Assembly: GCF_029846175.1 (NCBI RefSeq)
Contig: NZ_JARWAC010000005.1
Location: 122,487-186,486, forward strand
DNA length: 64,000 nucleotides
Source of the DNA: Sphaerisporangium sp. TRM90804
GTDB taxonomy: Bacteria; Actinomycetota; Actinomycetes; Streptosporangiales; Streptosporangiaceae
Direction of reading: 5' to 3'
The number at the start of each line of letters is the position of its first letter. Positions within the stretch are counted from its first letter, which is position 1. The position numbers and the translations under genes were made by a program. The notes under the pieces were generated by a model, which saw only the letters and a program-made list of their open reading frames with translations, had not been told where the DNA came from and made no database searches. Of the stretch, positions 16,038-24,793 are shown in pieces.

Positions 16038-16342
16038 ACGGCCGGCAGTCCCGCCTCGGTGCCGTGCTCGGCGCGTCTGACGTTGCGCTCGATCACGTCC
16101 AGTGCCCGCTCCACGCCGTCGAGGCGGTTCTTCGCGAGGCCGAAGTCCTGGTCGGCGTGCTGCTCGAGCCGGCCGGCGGCGGCCGACAGGCCGCCCGCGG
16201 CGGTGTAGCCCCCGAAGATGGACGCCCCCGCGGGAGCCTTCCCGGGGAACCGGTCGCCGATCGAGGCGAGCTTGCCCGCCTGCGTGTTCACCGTCTCGCG
16301 CAGCGTGGCGAGCGCCTTGCGGTTCAGCTCGATTCCTGCCAT
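16034..16342 (-). CDS. EspC/WXG100-like small ESX protein
   Basis: A 102-residue helical protein. I choose ATG 16342, preceded by GGAGGGAGC, over the longer frame starting at 16432, whose extra residues are low-complexity. The sequence (ELNRKALATLRETVNTQAG, later FGGYTAAGGLSAAAGRLEQHADQDFG) has the two-helix length and pattern of the ESX EspC family: about 100 residues with a long C-terminal helix. It is immediately upstream of, and overlaps by 4 bp, the NlpC/P60 gene, so it is likely its partner or chaperone. Confidence 0.65.
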   Translation of the reverse strand: MAGIELNRKALATLRETVNTQAGKLASIGDRFPGKAPAGASIFGGYTAAGGLSAAAGRLEQHADQDFGLAKNRLDGVERALDVIERNVRRAEHGTEAGLPAV

Positions 16343-16544
16343 CGGGCCGGCTCCCTCCGCCGTCGCCGAGAATCCACGTGCTCGGACATTCCCGCCCCCG
16401 TGCCGGCCGTCCGGGCTCGCGCCCGCGGCCATGTCCTCTGTAACCCCCCGGCCAGACTCCCAATCCCGATCATATCCGGACGATCACCGCACCTGCCGGG
16501 AAACAACGCCGTCCATGGGCCGCCGGACACGGGGGACGTCTCGG

Positions 16545-19500
16545 TCACTCCGCGCCCTGCGGCGCGGCCGGGGGCAGGAACGCCGTCTGGATCAGGCGGG
16601 AGCCGTACCTGCGGTCGACGTAGTAGCCGCGGCCCGGCGGCAGCGCGTGCGGCCGGACGCCGAACAGCACACCCTCGTCCCGGTCGCCCGAGAGGATCAC
16701 CGCCGGGCTGGCCATGTCCTTCAGCCGCTGCATCACCGGGTCGAACATCGCCCGCCCGGCCCCGCCCATCGCGCGGGAGAGCACCAGGTGCAGGCCGATG
16801 TCGCGCGCCTGGGGCAGCAGGTCGAGCAGCGGCGCCAGCGGGTTGTTCCCGGTGGCCACCAGGTCGTAGTCGTCGACGACGAAGTACAGGTCGGCGCCCT
16901 TCCACCAGGTGCGCGAGCGGAGCTGGTCGGGCGTGAGGTCGGCGGGCGGCAGCCGTTTGACCAGCGCCTCGCGCGCCTCGGCCACCATCTCGGCGGCCGA
17001 GGTGCTGGAAGCGGCGTAGCCGATGCGGTGCTCGGTGTAGGCGGCGTCCAGGAGCGCCCGGCGGTAGTCGATGACGATCAGCCGCGCCTGCGCGGGCGCG
17101 TGCCGCGCGACGACCCCCTCGGCGACCAGGCGCAGCAGGTTGGACTTCCCGCTCTCGGTGTCGCCGATGACGGTGAGGTGCGGGTCGGTCTCGAAGTCCA
17201 CCTGCACCGGGGACAGCGTCGCCTCGTCGATGCCGATCGGGATGCGCGCCCCGGTCAGCTCCGGCCCTGGCAGGGCTTCCAGCGCGAGCATCGCCGGCAG
17301 CAGCCGCACGCGCGGCGCGGGCTCGCCGCGCCACGCCTCCCGGACGCCGTCCACGAGCGCCCGGACGCCGACCGAGAGGTCGTCGGCCAGCCGGACCCCG
17401 TCGACGCGCGGCAGCGCGCTGAGGAAGTGGAAGCCGTCGCGGGTGAGGCCGCGCCCCGGCACTCCCTCGGGGACGGCCAGGGCGGTCTTGCGGTTGACCT
17501 CCGACTCGTAGGCGTCGCCCAGGCGCAGCTCCAGCCGCGACCCGAACAGGTCGCGGATCCCGGGCCGGAACTCCGACCACTTGTTGGTGGCGGCCACCAC
17601 GTGGATGCCGTACCCGAGGCCGCGCGCCGCCAGGTCGGTGATGGTCGGCTCCAGCGAGTCGAACTCCTGCCGCACGGTGAGCCAGCCGTCGACGACCAGG
17701 AACACGTCGCCGAACCGGTTGCCGGTGATCGTCCCGTCGGCGACCTGGCGCCGGTAGGTGGCGAAGGAGTCGATGCCGAGCTGGGTGAACTCGCGCTCGC
17801 GCTCGTGCATCAGGGCGGTCACCTCGGCCACGGTGCGGCGCACGCGGTCGCCGTCGAGCCGGCTGGCCACCCCGCCGACGTGCGGCAGCCCCTCCAGCGA
17901 GGACAGCGTGCCGCCGCCGAAGTCGAGGCAGTAGAACTGCACCTCGCGGGGCGTGTGGGTGAGCGCCATGCCGGCGATCAGCGTGCGCAGCAGCGTGCTC
18001 TTGCCGCTCTGCGGGGACCCCACGATCGCCAGGTGCCCGGCCGCGCCCGACAGGTCGACGCCGAGCGGGTCGCGCCGCTGCTCGAAGGGGCGGTCGACGA
18101 TGCCGAGCACCGCGCGCAGCTTGCCGCGCCCGGCCCACCCGGCGGTGGTCAGGCCGTACTCGGGCGTGATGCTCAGCGGCGGCAGCAGGTGGCTGAGCGT
18201 GAGCGGATCGGCCAGGGGCGGCAGCCAGATGCGGTGCGCCGGCGGCCCGTGGCCGGTGAACTGGCGCACCATGACGTCCAGCAGGCTGTCCCTGCTCGCC
18301 ACCGCGGGCTCCGGCTCCGGCTCGGGCACGACCACCGGGGCGGGCGGCGGGATGTAGGCGGGGCCGTACACCACCACCTGCCGCCGCTCGGACGGCGCGC
18401 GCCGCTCCTGGCGCGCCTCGGGGGCGTACGGCCCGGAGACGTACGCCGCCTTGAACCGCGTCATGCCGCTGGTGTCGAACTTCAGGTAGCCGTTGCCCGG
18501 CGCCGAGGGCAGCTCGTAGGCGTCGGCGACCCCCAGCACGACGCGGCTCTCCATCGCCGAGAACGTCCGCAGGCTGATGCGGTACGACAGGTGCGTGTCC
18601 AGGCCGCGCAGCCGGCCCTCCTCCAGGCGCTGGGAGGCCAGCAGCAGGTGGACGCCGAGCGAGCGGCCCAGCCTGCCGATCATCACGAACAGGTCGACGA
18701 ACTCGGGCTTGGCCGACAGCAGCTCGCTGAACTCGTCGAGCACCACGAACAGCGTGGGCAGCGCCCGCAGGTCGGCGCCCTGCTCCCTGGCCCGCTCGTA
18801 GTCGCGCAGCGAGGCGTAGTTGCCCGCCGCGCGCAGCAGCTCCTGGCGGCGCACCATCTCGCCGTGCAGGGCGTCGTACATGCGGTCGACCAGGGGGAGC
18901 TCGTCCTCCAGGTTGGTGATGACCGCCGAGACGTGCGGCAGCGTGTCCAGGCCGAGGAAGGTCGCGCCGCCCTTGAAGTCGACCAGCACGAAGTTGAGGA
19001 TCTCCGAGGAGTGCGTGGTGGCGAGCCCGAGCACCAGCGTGCGCAGCAGCTCGCTCTTGCCCGACCCCGTGGCGCCGATGATCAGCCCGTGCGGGCCCAT
19101 GCCGCCCTGGGCCGACTCCTTGATGTCCAGCTCCACCATGCGGCCGTCGCCGCCGAGCCCGATCGGCACCCGAAGCCGGTTTCGGGGGGCCCGGGAGCGC
19201 CACAGCCCGCGGACGTCCATGTGCCGGGGGTCGGCGATGCCGAGCAGGTCGGTGAGCGTCATGTTGGCCGCGAACACGTCCTGGCTGTCGCCGCTCTTGG
19301 CGGGGGAGGCGCGCAGCGGCGCGAGCTGGCGCGCGAGGCCGTCGGCCTGGAGGTAGGACATCCGGTCGGGGCGCCCGAGGCCGGTGACGATCTCCTTGCC
19401 CGCGTGGTCGAGCTGGACGCGGTTGAACCGGTCGGCCAGCACCTCCAGCCGCAGCGTGACGCCCTCCTCGACCAGCGACGTCGAGCCGCTGAGGTCGACG

Positions 19501-20522
19501 ACGGTCACGCCCTGGATGGCGTCGGCGCCGAGCGGGGAGTCCTGCGGGACGTACCCGCCGTCGACGATCACCAGGTGGTAGGGCAGGGACTCGGCCGACG
19601 GGCCGGGCCGGAAACGGCCGCGGTCCTTCAGCTCGCCGCCGAGCAGCCGGTCGAGGTCGCGCAGGTCGTCGGCCATGAGCCGCACCGGGCCCGCGGCGTC
19701 GGTCTCCTCCGGGTGCAGCGCGTGCGGCAGCCACTTGACCCAGTCCCACTGGGCCATCCACTCCTTGCCGGCGCACACGGCCACGCGCATGTCCTCGGGT
19801 GAGTGGAACACCGCGAGCTGCCCGACCAGCGCCCGCACCAGGTCGCGGACGGCCGTGGGGTCGCCGGTGGGAACGATGCGGGCGAAGGAGTGCAGCGCCA
19901 TGGCGATCGGCAGGTCGTCCACGGTGGAGTGCGCGCGGACGAACCGGCGCAGCGCGCCGGCCGCCATCGCGTCCAGGTCCTCCACCGGCTTGGAGTCCGG
20001 CGGGATGAGCTGCACGGCCAGGCGCTGGGTGCCGGTGCCCACCCGGACGGTCGCGAAGTCGCCGTCGCGGGGCCGCCGCTCCCACAGGCGCGGGCCCATG
20101 ACGACCGACCACAGGGAGCCGGGGTCGGGCCCGTTCCACTGCAGGGCCTCACGCTGGCGGCGCGCCGCCTTGCGGACCTTCCTGCGGGTCTGGGACAGGT
20201 AGCGGAAGTAGTCGCGGCGCAGGCCGTTGAGCCGCATCTTTCGCTCGCCGGCGGCGCGGCCGAGCTGGCTGAGGCTCATGCCGACCATCGACAGCGCGAA
20301 CATGCCGCTGGCCACGTACATGATGGGGCTGCCGCCGCCACCGCCGGTGAACATCAGGGCCATCGCGGCCCCGCCGGCCGCCATCGGCATGAAGGTGAGC
20401 ACCTGCGTGAAGCCCGCGGAGGTCGTCTCGGGGATCTCCGGGGGCGACTCCAGCAGGATCTCGCCGCGCGGCGGCGCGGGGGGTGGCCGGCGCTCGGGGC
20501 GCCGGACGACGACAATGCCCAC
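16545..20522 (-). CDS. eccC: Type VII secretion FtsK/SpoIIIE ATPase EccC
   Basis: A 1,325-residue motor of the ESX system, with EccCa and EccCb fused in one chain. Two transmembrane segments lie at about residues 38-85, then a DUF domain and three FtsK-like ATPase domains. Walker A motifs are GATGSGKS (about 482), GSPQSGKS (about 834) and GDTESGKS (about 1119). A Walker B (LFVVLDEFSELL) sits near 594. In this family ATPase 1 powers export and the last domain binds the substrate C-terminal signal. The start is GTG 20522, with GGAG upstream. It is transcribed away from eccD across a 222-bp gap carrying a palindrome. Assignment is certain at family level. Confidence 0.97.
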   Translation of the reverse strand: MGIVVVRRPERRPPPAPPRGEILLESPPEIPETTSAGFTQVLTFMPMAAGGAAMALMFTGGGGGSPIMYVASGMFALSMVGMSLSQLGRAAGERKMRLNGLRRDYFRYLSQTRRKVRKAARRQREALQWNGPDPGSLWSVVMGPRLWERRPRDGDFATVRVGTGTQRLAVQLIPPDSKPVEDLDAMAAGALRRFVRAHSTVDDLPIAMALHSFARIVPTGDPTAVRDLVRALVGQLAVFHSPEDMRVAVCAGKEWMAQWDWVKWLPHALHPEETDAAGPVRLMADDLRDLDRLLGGELKDRGRFRPGPSAESLPYHLVIVDGGYVPQDSPLGADAIQGVTVVDLSGSTSLVEEGVTLRLEVLADRFNRVQLDHAGKEIVTGLGRPDRMSYLQADGLARQLAPLRASPAKSGDSQDVFAANMTLTDLLGIADPRHMDVRGLWRSRAPRNRLRVPIGLGGDGRMVELDIKESAQGGMGPHGLIIGATGSGKSELLRTLVLGLATTHSSEILNFVLVDFKGGATFLGLDTLPHVSAVITNLEDELPLVDRMYDALHGEMVRRQELLRAAGNYASLRDYERAREQGADLRALPTLFVVLDEFSELLSAKPEFVDLFVMIGRLGRSLGVHLLLASQRLEEGRLRGLDTHLSYRISLRTFSAMESRVVLGVADAYELPSAPGNGYLKFDTSGMTRFKAAYVSGPYAPEARQERRAPSERRQVVVYGPAYIPPPAPVVVPEPEPEPAVASRDSLLDVMVRQFTGHGPPAHRIWLPPLADPLTLSHLLPPLSITPEYGLTTAGWAGRGKLRAVLGIVDRPFEQRRDPLGVDLSGAAGHLAIVGSPQSGKSTLLRTLIAGMALTHTPREVQFYCLDFGGGTLSSLEGLPHVGGVASRLDGDRVRRTVAEVTALMHEREREFTQLGIDSFATYRRQVADGTITGNRFGDVFLVVDGWLTVRQEFDSLEPTITDLAARGLGYGIHVVAATNKWSEFRPGIRDLFGSRLELRLGDAYESEVNRKTALAVPEGVPGRGLTRDGFHFLSALPRVDGVRLADDLSVGVRALVDGVREAWRGEPAPRVRLLPAMLALEALPGPELTGARIPIGIDEATLSPVQVDFETDPHLTVIGDTESGKSNLLRLVAEGVVARHAPAQARLIVIDYRRALLDAAYTEHRIGYAASSTSAAEMVAEAREALVKRLPPADLTPDQLRSRTWWKGADLYFVVDDYDLVATGNNPLAPLLDLLPQARDIGLHLVLSRAMGGAGRAMFDPVMQRLKDMASPAVILSGDRDEGVLFGVRPHALPPGRGYYVDRRYGSRLIQTAFLPPAAPQGAE

Positions 20523-20665
20523 GTCGCTCCATCGTCAGGGCAGCCCGTCCCGCCGAACCCCGGAGCCGGCTCCGGGGGACGTCGTGCCGGCCTGCCGAAC
20601 GTACCGGCCCGTCCACGGGAGCGGGTCGATGATCTGGCGGGTCGAGTCTCCCAGAAAGGGCTCCT

Positions 20666-20680
20666 CATGTCGCGAACATG
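20666..20680. promoter_or_regulatory. Palindrome between eccC and eccD
   Basis: CATGT-CGCGA-ACATG is a perfect 5-bp inverted repeat around a 5-bp centre in the 222-bp divergent gap. A possible -10 for eccD (TACACT) is at 20688-20693, which would place the palindrome over the -35 position. It could be an operator governing both divergent genes. The factor is unknown. Confidence 0.35.
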
Positions 20681-20744
20681 AAATGTCTACACTCGTCCTA
20701 ATCTGGTCCCGCTACGGTATCCGCGTGACCTCAAAGGAGCCGGC

Positions 20745-22241
20745 GTGACGCTCAACCCGACGGCCAGGCCCCCGCTCGGCCCGGGAGGCCCCAACGGCGC
20801 GGGCGGGCCGGGGGCCGCCGTGGAGCCGAACGGGTCGCCCGTCGCCGTGCTGCGCACGCCGGGTTCCGCCGTCGCGCTGAGCCGCGTCACCATCGTGACC
20901 CCGCGCAAGCGCATCGACCTCGCGGTGCCCTCCGACCTGCCGCTCGCGCACGTACTGCCCAACCTGCTGACCGCCGCGGGCGAGAGCGGCGACGACGCCG
21001 CGCACGCCACCACCGGATGGGTGCTGCAACGCGTGGGCGGCCCGCCTCTCGACCTGGACGCCAGCATGAACGGCCTGGCGGTGCGCGACGGCGAGGTGCT
21101 GTACCTGCTGCCGCGCCCCTCCGAGCTGCCCGAGGCCGTCTTCGACGACGTCGCCGACACCATCGCCACCGGCATCAAGGAGCGCTCGGGCCGGTGGAGC
21201 CCGTCGCACACCCGGACGGCGGGCCTGAGCGTCGCGATGGCGTTCCTGCTCTGCGGTGCGCTGGCCCTGACCGTGGCCGGGCCGCCCTGGCGGCTGACGA
21301 GCATCGTGGCCGGCGTCATGGCCCTGCTGCTCGTCGGCGCGGGCGCCGCGCTGTCCCGCGCGCTCGGCGACGCGGGCGCCGGGGCGGCGATCGGCTACGC
21401 CGCCCTGCCGTACGCGTTCCTGGCCGGCCTGTTCGCGCCCGCCAGGAACGTGGGCATGCTGTGGGTCGGTTCGCCCAGCCTGCTCGCCGCGTTCGCGATG
21501 AGCGCGCTGGCCGCCACCGTCGCGGGCTGGGCCGTCGCCGAGGGCCTGCCGTACTACTTCGGCGTCATGCTCGCCTGCCTGTTCGGCGCGGCCGGGGCGG
21601 CCGTCACGATGGTGTGGGACACGCCCTCGGCGGGTGTGGCGGCGCTGGCCGTCTCCATCGTTCTGGCCTGCACTCCGCTGGTGCCCACGCTCTCCTTCCG
21701 GCTCGCGCGGCTGCCGCTGCCGTCCGCGCCGCAGAACGCCGAGGAGCTGCGCAGCGACCAGCAGGTCCTGGACGGGCCGGACGTCAAGAAGCGCGCCGTG
21801 GAGGCCGAGCGGTTCGCCACCGGCCTGGTCGCCGGGGTCGCGCTGGTGGCCGTCGCGGCCGAGGTGCTGCTGCTCGGCGCCCCCGGGTGGGTCGCGCGGG
21901 TCATGCAGATCGTGCTCGCGCTGGCCCTGATGATCCGCGCCCGGGTGTTCCTCGGCGTGGGCCAGCGACTGTGGCTGCTCGGAGCCGGCGCGGGCGGCCT
22001 CGCCCTCTTCCTGCTCGCGGTGGGCATGTCCAGCCCCACCGCCGCCCTCCTGATGACCCTGACCCTGCTGGGCCTCGCGGCCGTCGCCGCCGGCATGGGC
22101 CTGTTCCTCCCCCAGAACCGCCCCACCCCCTTCTGGGGCCGCGCGGGCGACGTCGTGGAGTTCCTCCTCATCCTCGCCCTCTTCCCCCTGGCCCTAGGCG
22201 TCCTGGAGGTCTACGCCTGGATCCGCGGCCTAGCCGGCTGA
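20745..22241 (+). CDS. eccD: Type VII secretion membrane channel EccD
   Basis: A 498-residue protein: a YukD/ubiquitin-like cytosolic domain at about 35-125 (VTPRKRIDLAVPSDLPLAHVLP, then LDLDASMNGLAVRDGEVLYLL) followed by about eleven transmembrane helices from residue 155 to the end. EccD dimers line the inner-membrane pore of ESX complexes. Start GTG 20745 with AAAGGAG upstream. The 3' end overlaps the convergent YbaB gene by 12 bp. Length and architecture match the family (about 470-510). Confidence 0.95.
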   Translation: MTLNPTARPPLGPGGPNGAGGPGAAVEPNGSPVAVLRTPGSAVALSRVTIVTPRKRIDLAVPSDLPLAHVLPNLLTAAGESGDDAAHATTGWVLQRVGGPPLDLDASMNGLAVRDGEVLYLLPRPSELPEAVFDDVADTIATGIKERSGRWSPSHTRTAGLSVAMAFLLCGALALTVAGPPWRLTSIVAGVMALLLVGAGAALSRALGDAGAGAAIGYAALPYAFLAGLFAPARNVGMLWVGSPSLLAAFAMSALAATVAGWAVAEGLPYYFGVMLACLFGAAGAAVTMVWDTPSAGVAALAVSIVLACTPLVPTLSFRLARLPLPSAPQNAEELRSDQQVLDGPDVKKRAVEAERFATGLVAGVALVAVAAEVLLLGAPGWVARVMQIVLALALMIRARVFLGVGQRLWLLGAGAGGLALFLLAVGMSSPTAALLMTLTLLGLAAVAAGMGLFLPQNRPTPFWGRAGDVVEFLLILALFPLALGVLEVYAWIRGLAG

Positions 22242-22637
22242 CCCCGGGCCAGGGCCGGGGTCGGTCATGGTGCGGGTGACGTCCTCCAGCCACTGGTGGG
22301 CGGCGTCGCCGTCGAGTGGGGGGAGGTCGTGGCCCATGGCGTCGCGGAGCAGGTCCTCGCCGGCGCGCGCGGCGGCGAGCTGCGCCGCGCGTACGGCTTC
22401 GGTGACGGCCTCGGAGACGGCCCGGCTGTCGAGGCGCATGGCGCGCGGGTCGATCGTCACCGTCTGTACGCGGCCACCGCTGTCCACGACCGCGCTCACC
22501 AGACCGCCGGCCGCCTCCCCCTCGCCCGTGACCTCCCGCAGCTCGCCGAGCACGCCGCCGAGGCGCCGCACCGCCTCCCTGCTCTGCTCGGCGACGCGGT
22601 CGAAGTCCTCCAGGCGGAAGTCGTCGGGGTCGAACAC
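22230..22637 (-). CDS. YbaB/EbfC family protein (EspL-like), second copy
   Basis: A 135-residue YbaB/EbfC protein. GTG 22637 with GGAGCGG upstream is preferred over the start at 22754, whose extension is Arg-rich and overlaps poorly conserved sequence. The core reads SAVVDSGGRVQTVTIDPRAMRLDS, with a helical C-terminus. It is the last gene of a minus-strand trio (23843 to 22230) with an EspC-like protein and a membrane-spanning ESX protein, echoing EspL in mycobacterial ESX-1. Its 3' end overlaps that of eccD by 12 bp. Role in secretion is inferred from location. Confidence 0.8.
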   Translation of the reverse strand: MFDPDDFRLEDFDRVAEQSREAVRRLGGVLGELREVTGEGEAAGGLVSAVVDSGGRVQTVTIDPRAMRLDSRAVSEAVTEAVRAAQLAAARAGEDLLRDAMGHDLPPLDGDAAHQWLEDVTRTMTDPGPGPGSAG

Positions 22638-22708
22638 TAGGGCCGCTCCTGTCGTCGTGATCCCTGTGGCCGTCGGCTCGTCGTGATCCCTGTGGCGTCG
22701 GCGCACGC

Positions 22709-23485
22709 TCAGGAGCCGTAGGGCTCCGGCAGTTCCTTGCGGGGCTCGCGCCATTCGAAACCCGCCGACGGCGGCAGGCCGCCGCCCGGGGCGGGAGGCT
22801 GGAACGGCGGGAGGCCGCCGGGGTCGATCGCCGCCTTGGTGAAGTCGACCTTCGCGTCCCGCGTCGGCCGCAGGTTGTACATCTGCACGTACGCCTTGCC
22901 GGCGAAGTACACCGACATCCCGCCGGCCACCGCCGAGACGACCTTGGCGAGCATGCCGGTGGCGCCGGCGATGACGCTGTTGGCCACGAAGCCGAGCATC
23001 TGCAGGCGGGCGTACCCCGCCGCCGCGTACGGCGTCGTCAGCATGGCGGCCGCGACCGCCACCCCGGCGAGCAGGGCCGCGGCGACCCGGGCCAGGGCCA
23101 GCCAGTACGCGCGGTAGGCGTCGCCCAGCTCGTCCACGATGCCCGCAGTGGTCTTCACGTAGTTGCGCAGCGTCTCCAGGGCCTCCTGGTACCGCTCGAC
23201 GGCGTCCATGAAGGCGTCGTGGTCGGCGGCGATCCAGCCGTCCTTGCCCTTCTCGCCGAGGTTGCGGACGAAGCTCTTGTTGGCCGTGTCCAGGCGGGCG
23301 TGGATGGAGTCCCAGTTGTTGTAGGCGTCGGCCATCCCGGGGACGTTGGCGACCGCGGTGCCCGCCATCGCGATCCCCACGGTCAGCGGGCGCGACAGCA
23401 GGGCCGCCTTGCGAAGGTCGTCGAGGACCGACGCGGCGCTGCCGCCCGCCATCCTCAGGGAAGGCCCGTACGGCCCAGCCGGCAT
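22709..23485 (-). CDS. ESX-associated protein with helical domain and membrane segments
   Basis: A 258-residue protein starting at ATG 23485 with AGGAG upstream. Residues 1-125 are helical with DGWIAADHDAFMDAVERY, a pattern close to the ESX 'W..AD..AF' helical hairpins. Hydrophobic segments follow at about 128-150 and 160-195, then a Pro/Gly-rich tail. The same layout and the W..AxDxxAF core occur in the protein at 26976-27740, so the two are probably paralogues. It lies between an EspC-like gene and a YbaB gene. It is probably an ESX substrate that inserts in a membrane, comparable in layout to EspB/EspE-type proteins. Function is unknown. Confidence 0.6.
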   Translation of the reverse strand: MPAGPYGPSLRMAGGSAASVLDDLRKAALLSRPLTVGIAMAGTAVANVPGMADAYNNWDSIHARLDTANKSFVRNLGEKGKDGWIAADHDAFMDAVERYQEALETLRNYVKTTAGIVDELGDAYRAYWLALARVAAALLAGVAVAAAMLTTPYAAAGYARLQMLGFVANSVIAGATGMLAKVVSAVAGGMSVYFAGKAYVQMYNLRPTRDAKVDFTKAAIDPGGLPPFQPPAPGGGLPPSAGFEWREPRKELPEPYGS

Positions 23486-23540
23486 GGTGGAGACTCCTGT
23501 CGGTGGTGAGTGCGTGGGGTGCGGACGTGACGGCGGGCGC

Positions 23541-23843
23541 TCAGGCGTAGACGACGGCCGAGGCGTCCTCGGCCGCCCGCCAGTTGGCGCGCGCCGTCTC
23601 CAGGCTGACGGTCCAGCCCTCCAGCACCGTCACCGCCTCGGAGAACTTCTCGCGCACGTCGTCCTGCACGTCGCGGTAGCGAAGGCCGATCACCAGCTCG
23701 CCCAGCACGCCCCAGCCGGGGAACCCGACGGTGGTGGTGTCCACCAGGGCGCGCCACTCCTTGACGGCCGGGATGACGTCCGCGTCGATCTCGTCGATGA
23801 TGCTCTGGATCGCCGCCGACGTGACATACCTCGCCTGAACCAT
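23541..23843 (-). CDS. EspC/WXG100-like protein with GFPG motif
   Basis: A 100-residue helical protein starting at ATG 23843. The turn between helices carries TVGFPGWGVLGE. The same GFPGxGVxG motif, followed by a helix and an AENAS/AEDAS-type end, occurs at the C-terminus of the 521-residue protein at 27753-29318. This stand-alone version probably is an ESX substrate or the partner of the downstream membrane-spanning protein. No signal peptide or catalytic residues are visible. Confidence 0.6.
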   Translation of the reverse strand: MVQARYVTSAAIQSIIDEIDADVIPAVKEWRALVDTTTVGFPGWGVLGELVIGLRYRDVQDDVREKFSEAVTVLEGWTVSLETARANWRAAEDASAVVYA

Positions 23844-24045
23844 GCCGCCTCCGTGTCAGATGTCGCCGCCTGATGTCTTACCAGCCCTTCCGAACCGATC
23901 GAGCGGTGTGCCGTATTTGTTCATCCCGACCTACACGACCGGAAACTTGGAGGATGATCACTGTTCATGGTCCGCGCGAGGCCCCGCGACGGCTGTAGGG
24001 TTCCTCGATGGCGGCGTCCCGGCGGCGACGGAGGTTGAGAAACAC

Positions 24046-24489
24046 GTGACCGAGTTCGGCGACTTCGCGAACATCGATGTCGACAAGCTGCTGACCGGAG
24101 CACAGCAGCAGTTCGCCCGCATGGAGGAGCTCCAGTCGCGCATGGGCGAGCTGGTGGGCCGGGCGCAGGACAAGGACAGGCTCGTCACGGTCGAGTACGC
24201 GGGGGACGGCCTGCGTGAGCTCGAGATCAACCCCCGGGCGATGCGCATGGCGTCCGCCGACCTCGCCGACCTGATCAAGACGGTCACCCAGGACGCCACC
24301 CGCGACCTCCAGGGCAAGACGAACGAGCTGATGGAGGAGATCTTCGGCAAGGACGACAACCCGATGAAGCTCCTCAACGACCCCGAGGCGGCGATGGCCG
24401 GCGCCCGCGAGGCCGAGGCCACCTACAACCGCGTGCTCGACGACGTCATGGGCGAGCTCGACCGCATCCGCCGCCGCCTCGACCTCTGA
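24046..24489 (+). CDS. YbaB/EbfC family protein (EspL-like), third copy
   Basis: A 147-residue YbaB/EbfC protein (TEFGDFANIDVDKLL at the N-terminus, then VEYAGDGLRELEINPRAMRM). GTG 24046, with GGAGG upstream, is chosen over the longer frame from 23842, whose extra part is not YbaB-like and covers the promoter region of the divergent gene. Of the three copies in this locus it looks closest to the classic family length, with a long helical tail (LDDVMGELDRIRRRL). It stands alone between the divergent EspC-like gene and the repeat-flanked cassette. Confidence 0.8.
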   Translation: MTEFGDFANIDVDKLLTGAQQQFARMEELQSRMGELVGRAQDKDRLVTVEYAGDGLRELEINPRAMRMASADLADLIKTVTQDATRDLQGKTNELMEEIFGKDDNPMKLLNDPEAAMAGAREAEATYNRVLDDVMGELDRIRRRLDL

Positions 24490-24793
24490 GGCCACCGGGC
24501 CACCGGCTACGCGGGGCCGGGCGCCCGCGCGGCGTGCCCCACGGCATCAGCCGCCGCCGCTCGGGGTGGGGGGACAGGTAGTCGTGCACGCGCCCGGCGT
24601 AGCCGGGCAGGTGGGTGGGGTCCATCTGGGTGGCCTCGGCCAGCGCCGAGAGGTCGGTCGGCTCCTCCCAGGCCGAAACAGAGGGTTCCTTCGTGGGCGA
24701 GCCGCTGGCGGCCCCTGGCCGGGGCCAGGGCGCTCGCGTCAGCGCACAGTCCCGTGCGACGGCGAGGTCGCAACCAGCCGGTGGAGCGGCACG
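24490..24793. other. Gene-free stretch with a TetR-like remnant and one 61-bp repeat
   Basis: 304 bases with no intact gene. On the minus strand 24513-24660 reads EEPTDLSALAEATQMDP, then HLPGYAGRVHDYLSPHPERR, which resembles the C-terminal part of TetR regulators, but no start or upstream domain is attached. The 61-bp direct repeat (copy A) is at 24653-24713. I see no promoter or terminator that I can support. Confidence 0.4.
24653..24713. repeat. 61-bp direct repeat, copy A (left flank of the TetR cassette)
   Basis: It matches 26893-26953 in the same orientation at 56 of 61 positions. The two copies are exactly 2,240 bases apart and bracket the TetR, ABM monooxygenase and membrane-protein genes. 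I do not recognise it as an insertion-sequence end or attachment site. It may be what is left of an integration or recombination event. Confidence 0.8.

Noticed and set aside
16218..19802. 1,194-codon plus-strand frame opposite eccC
   Set aside because: It is a GC-driven mirror of eccC on the other strand, rich in Arg, Gln and His, with no domain.
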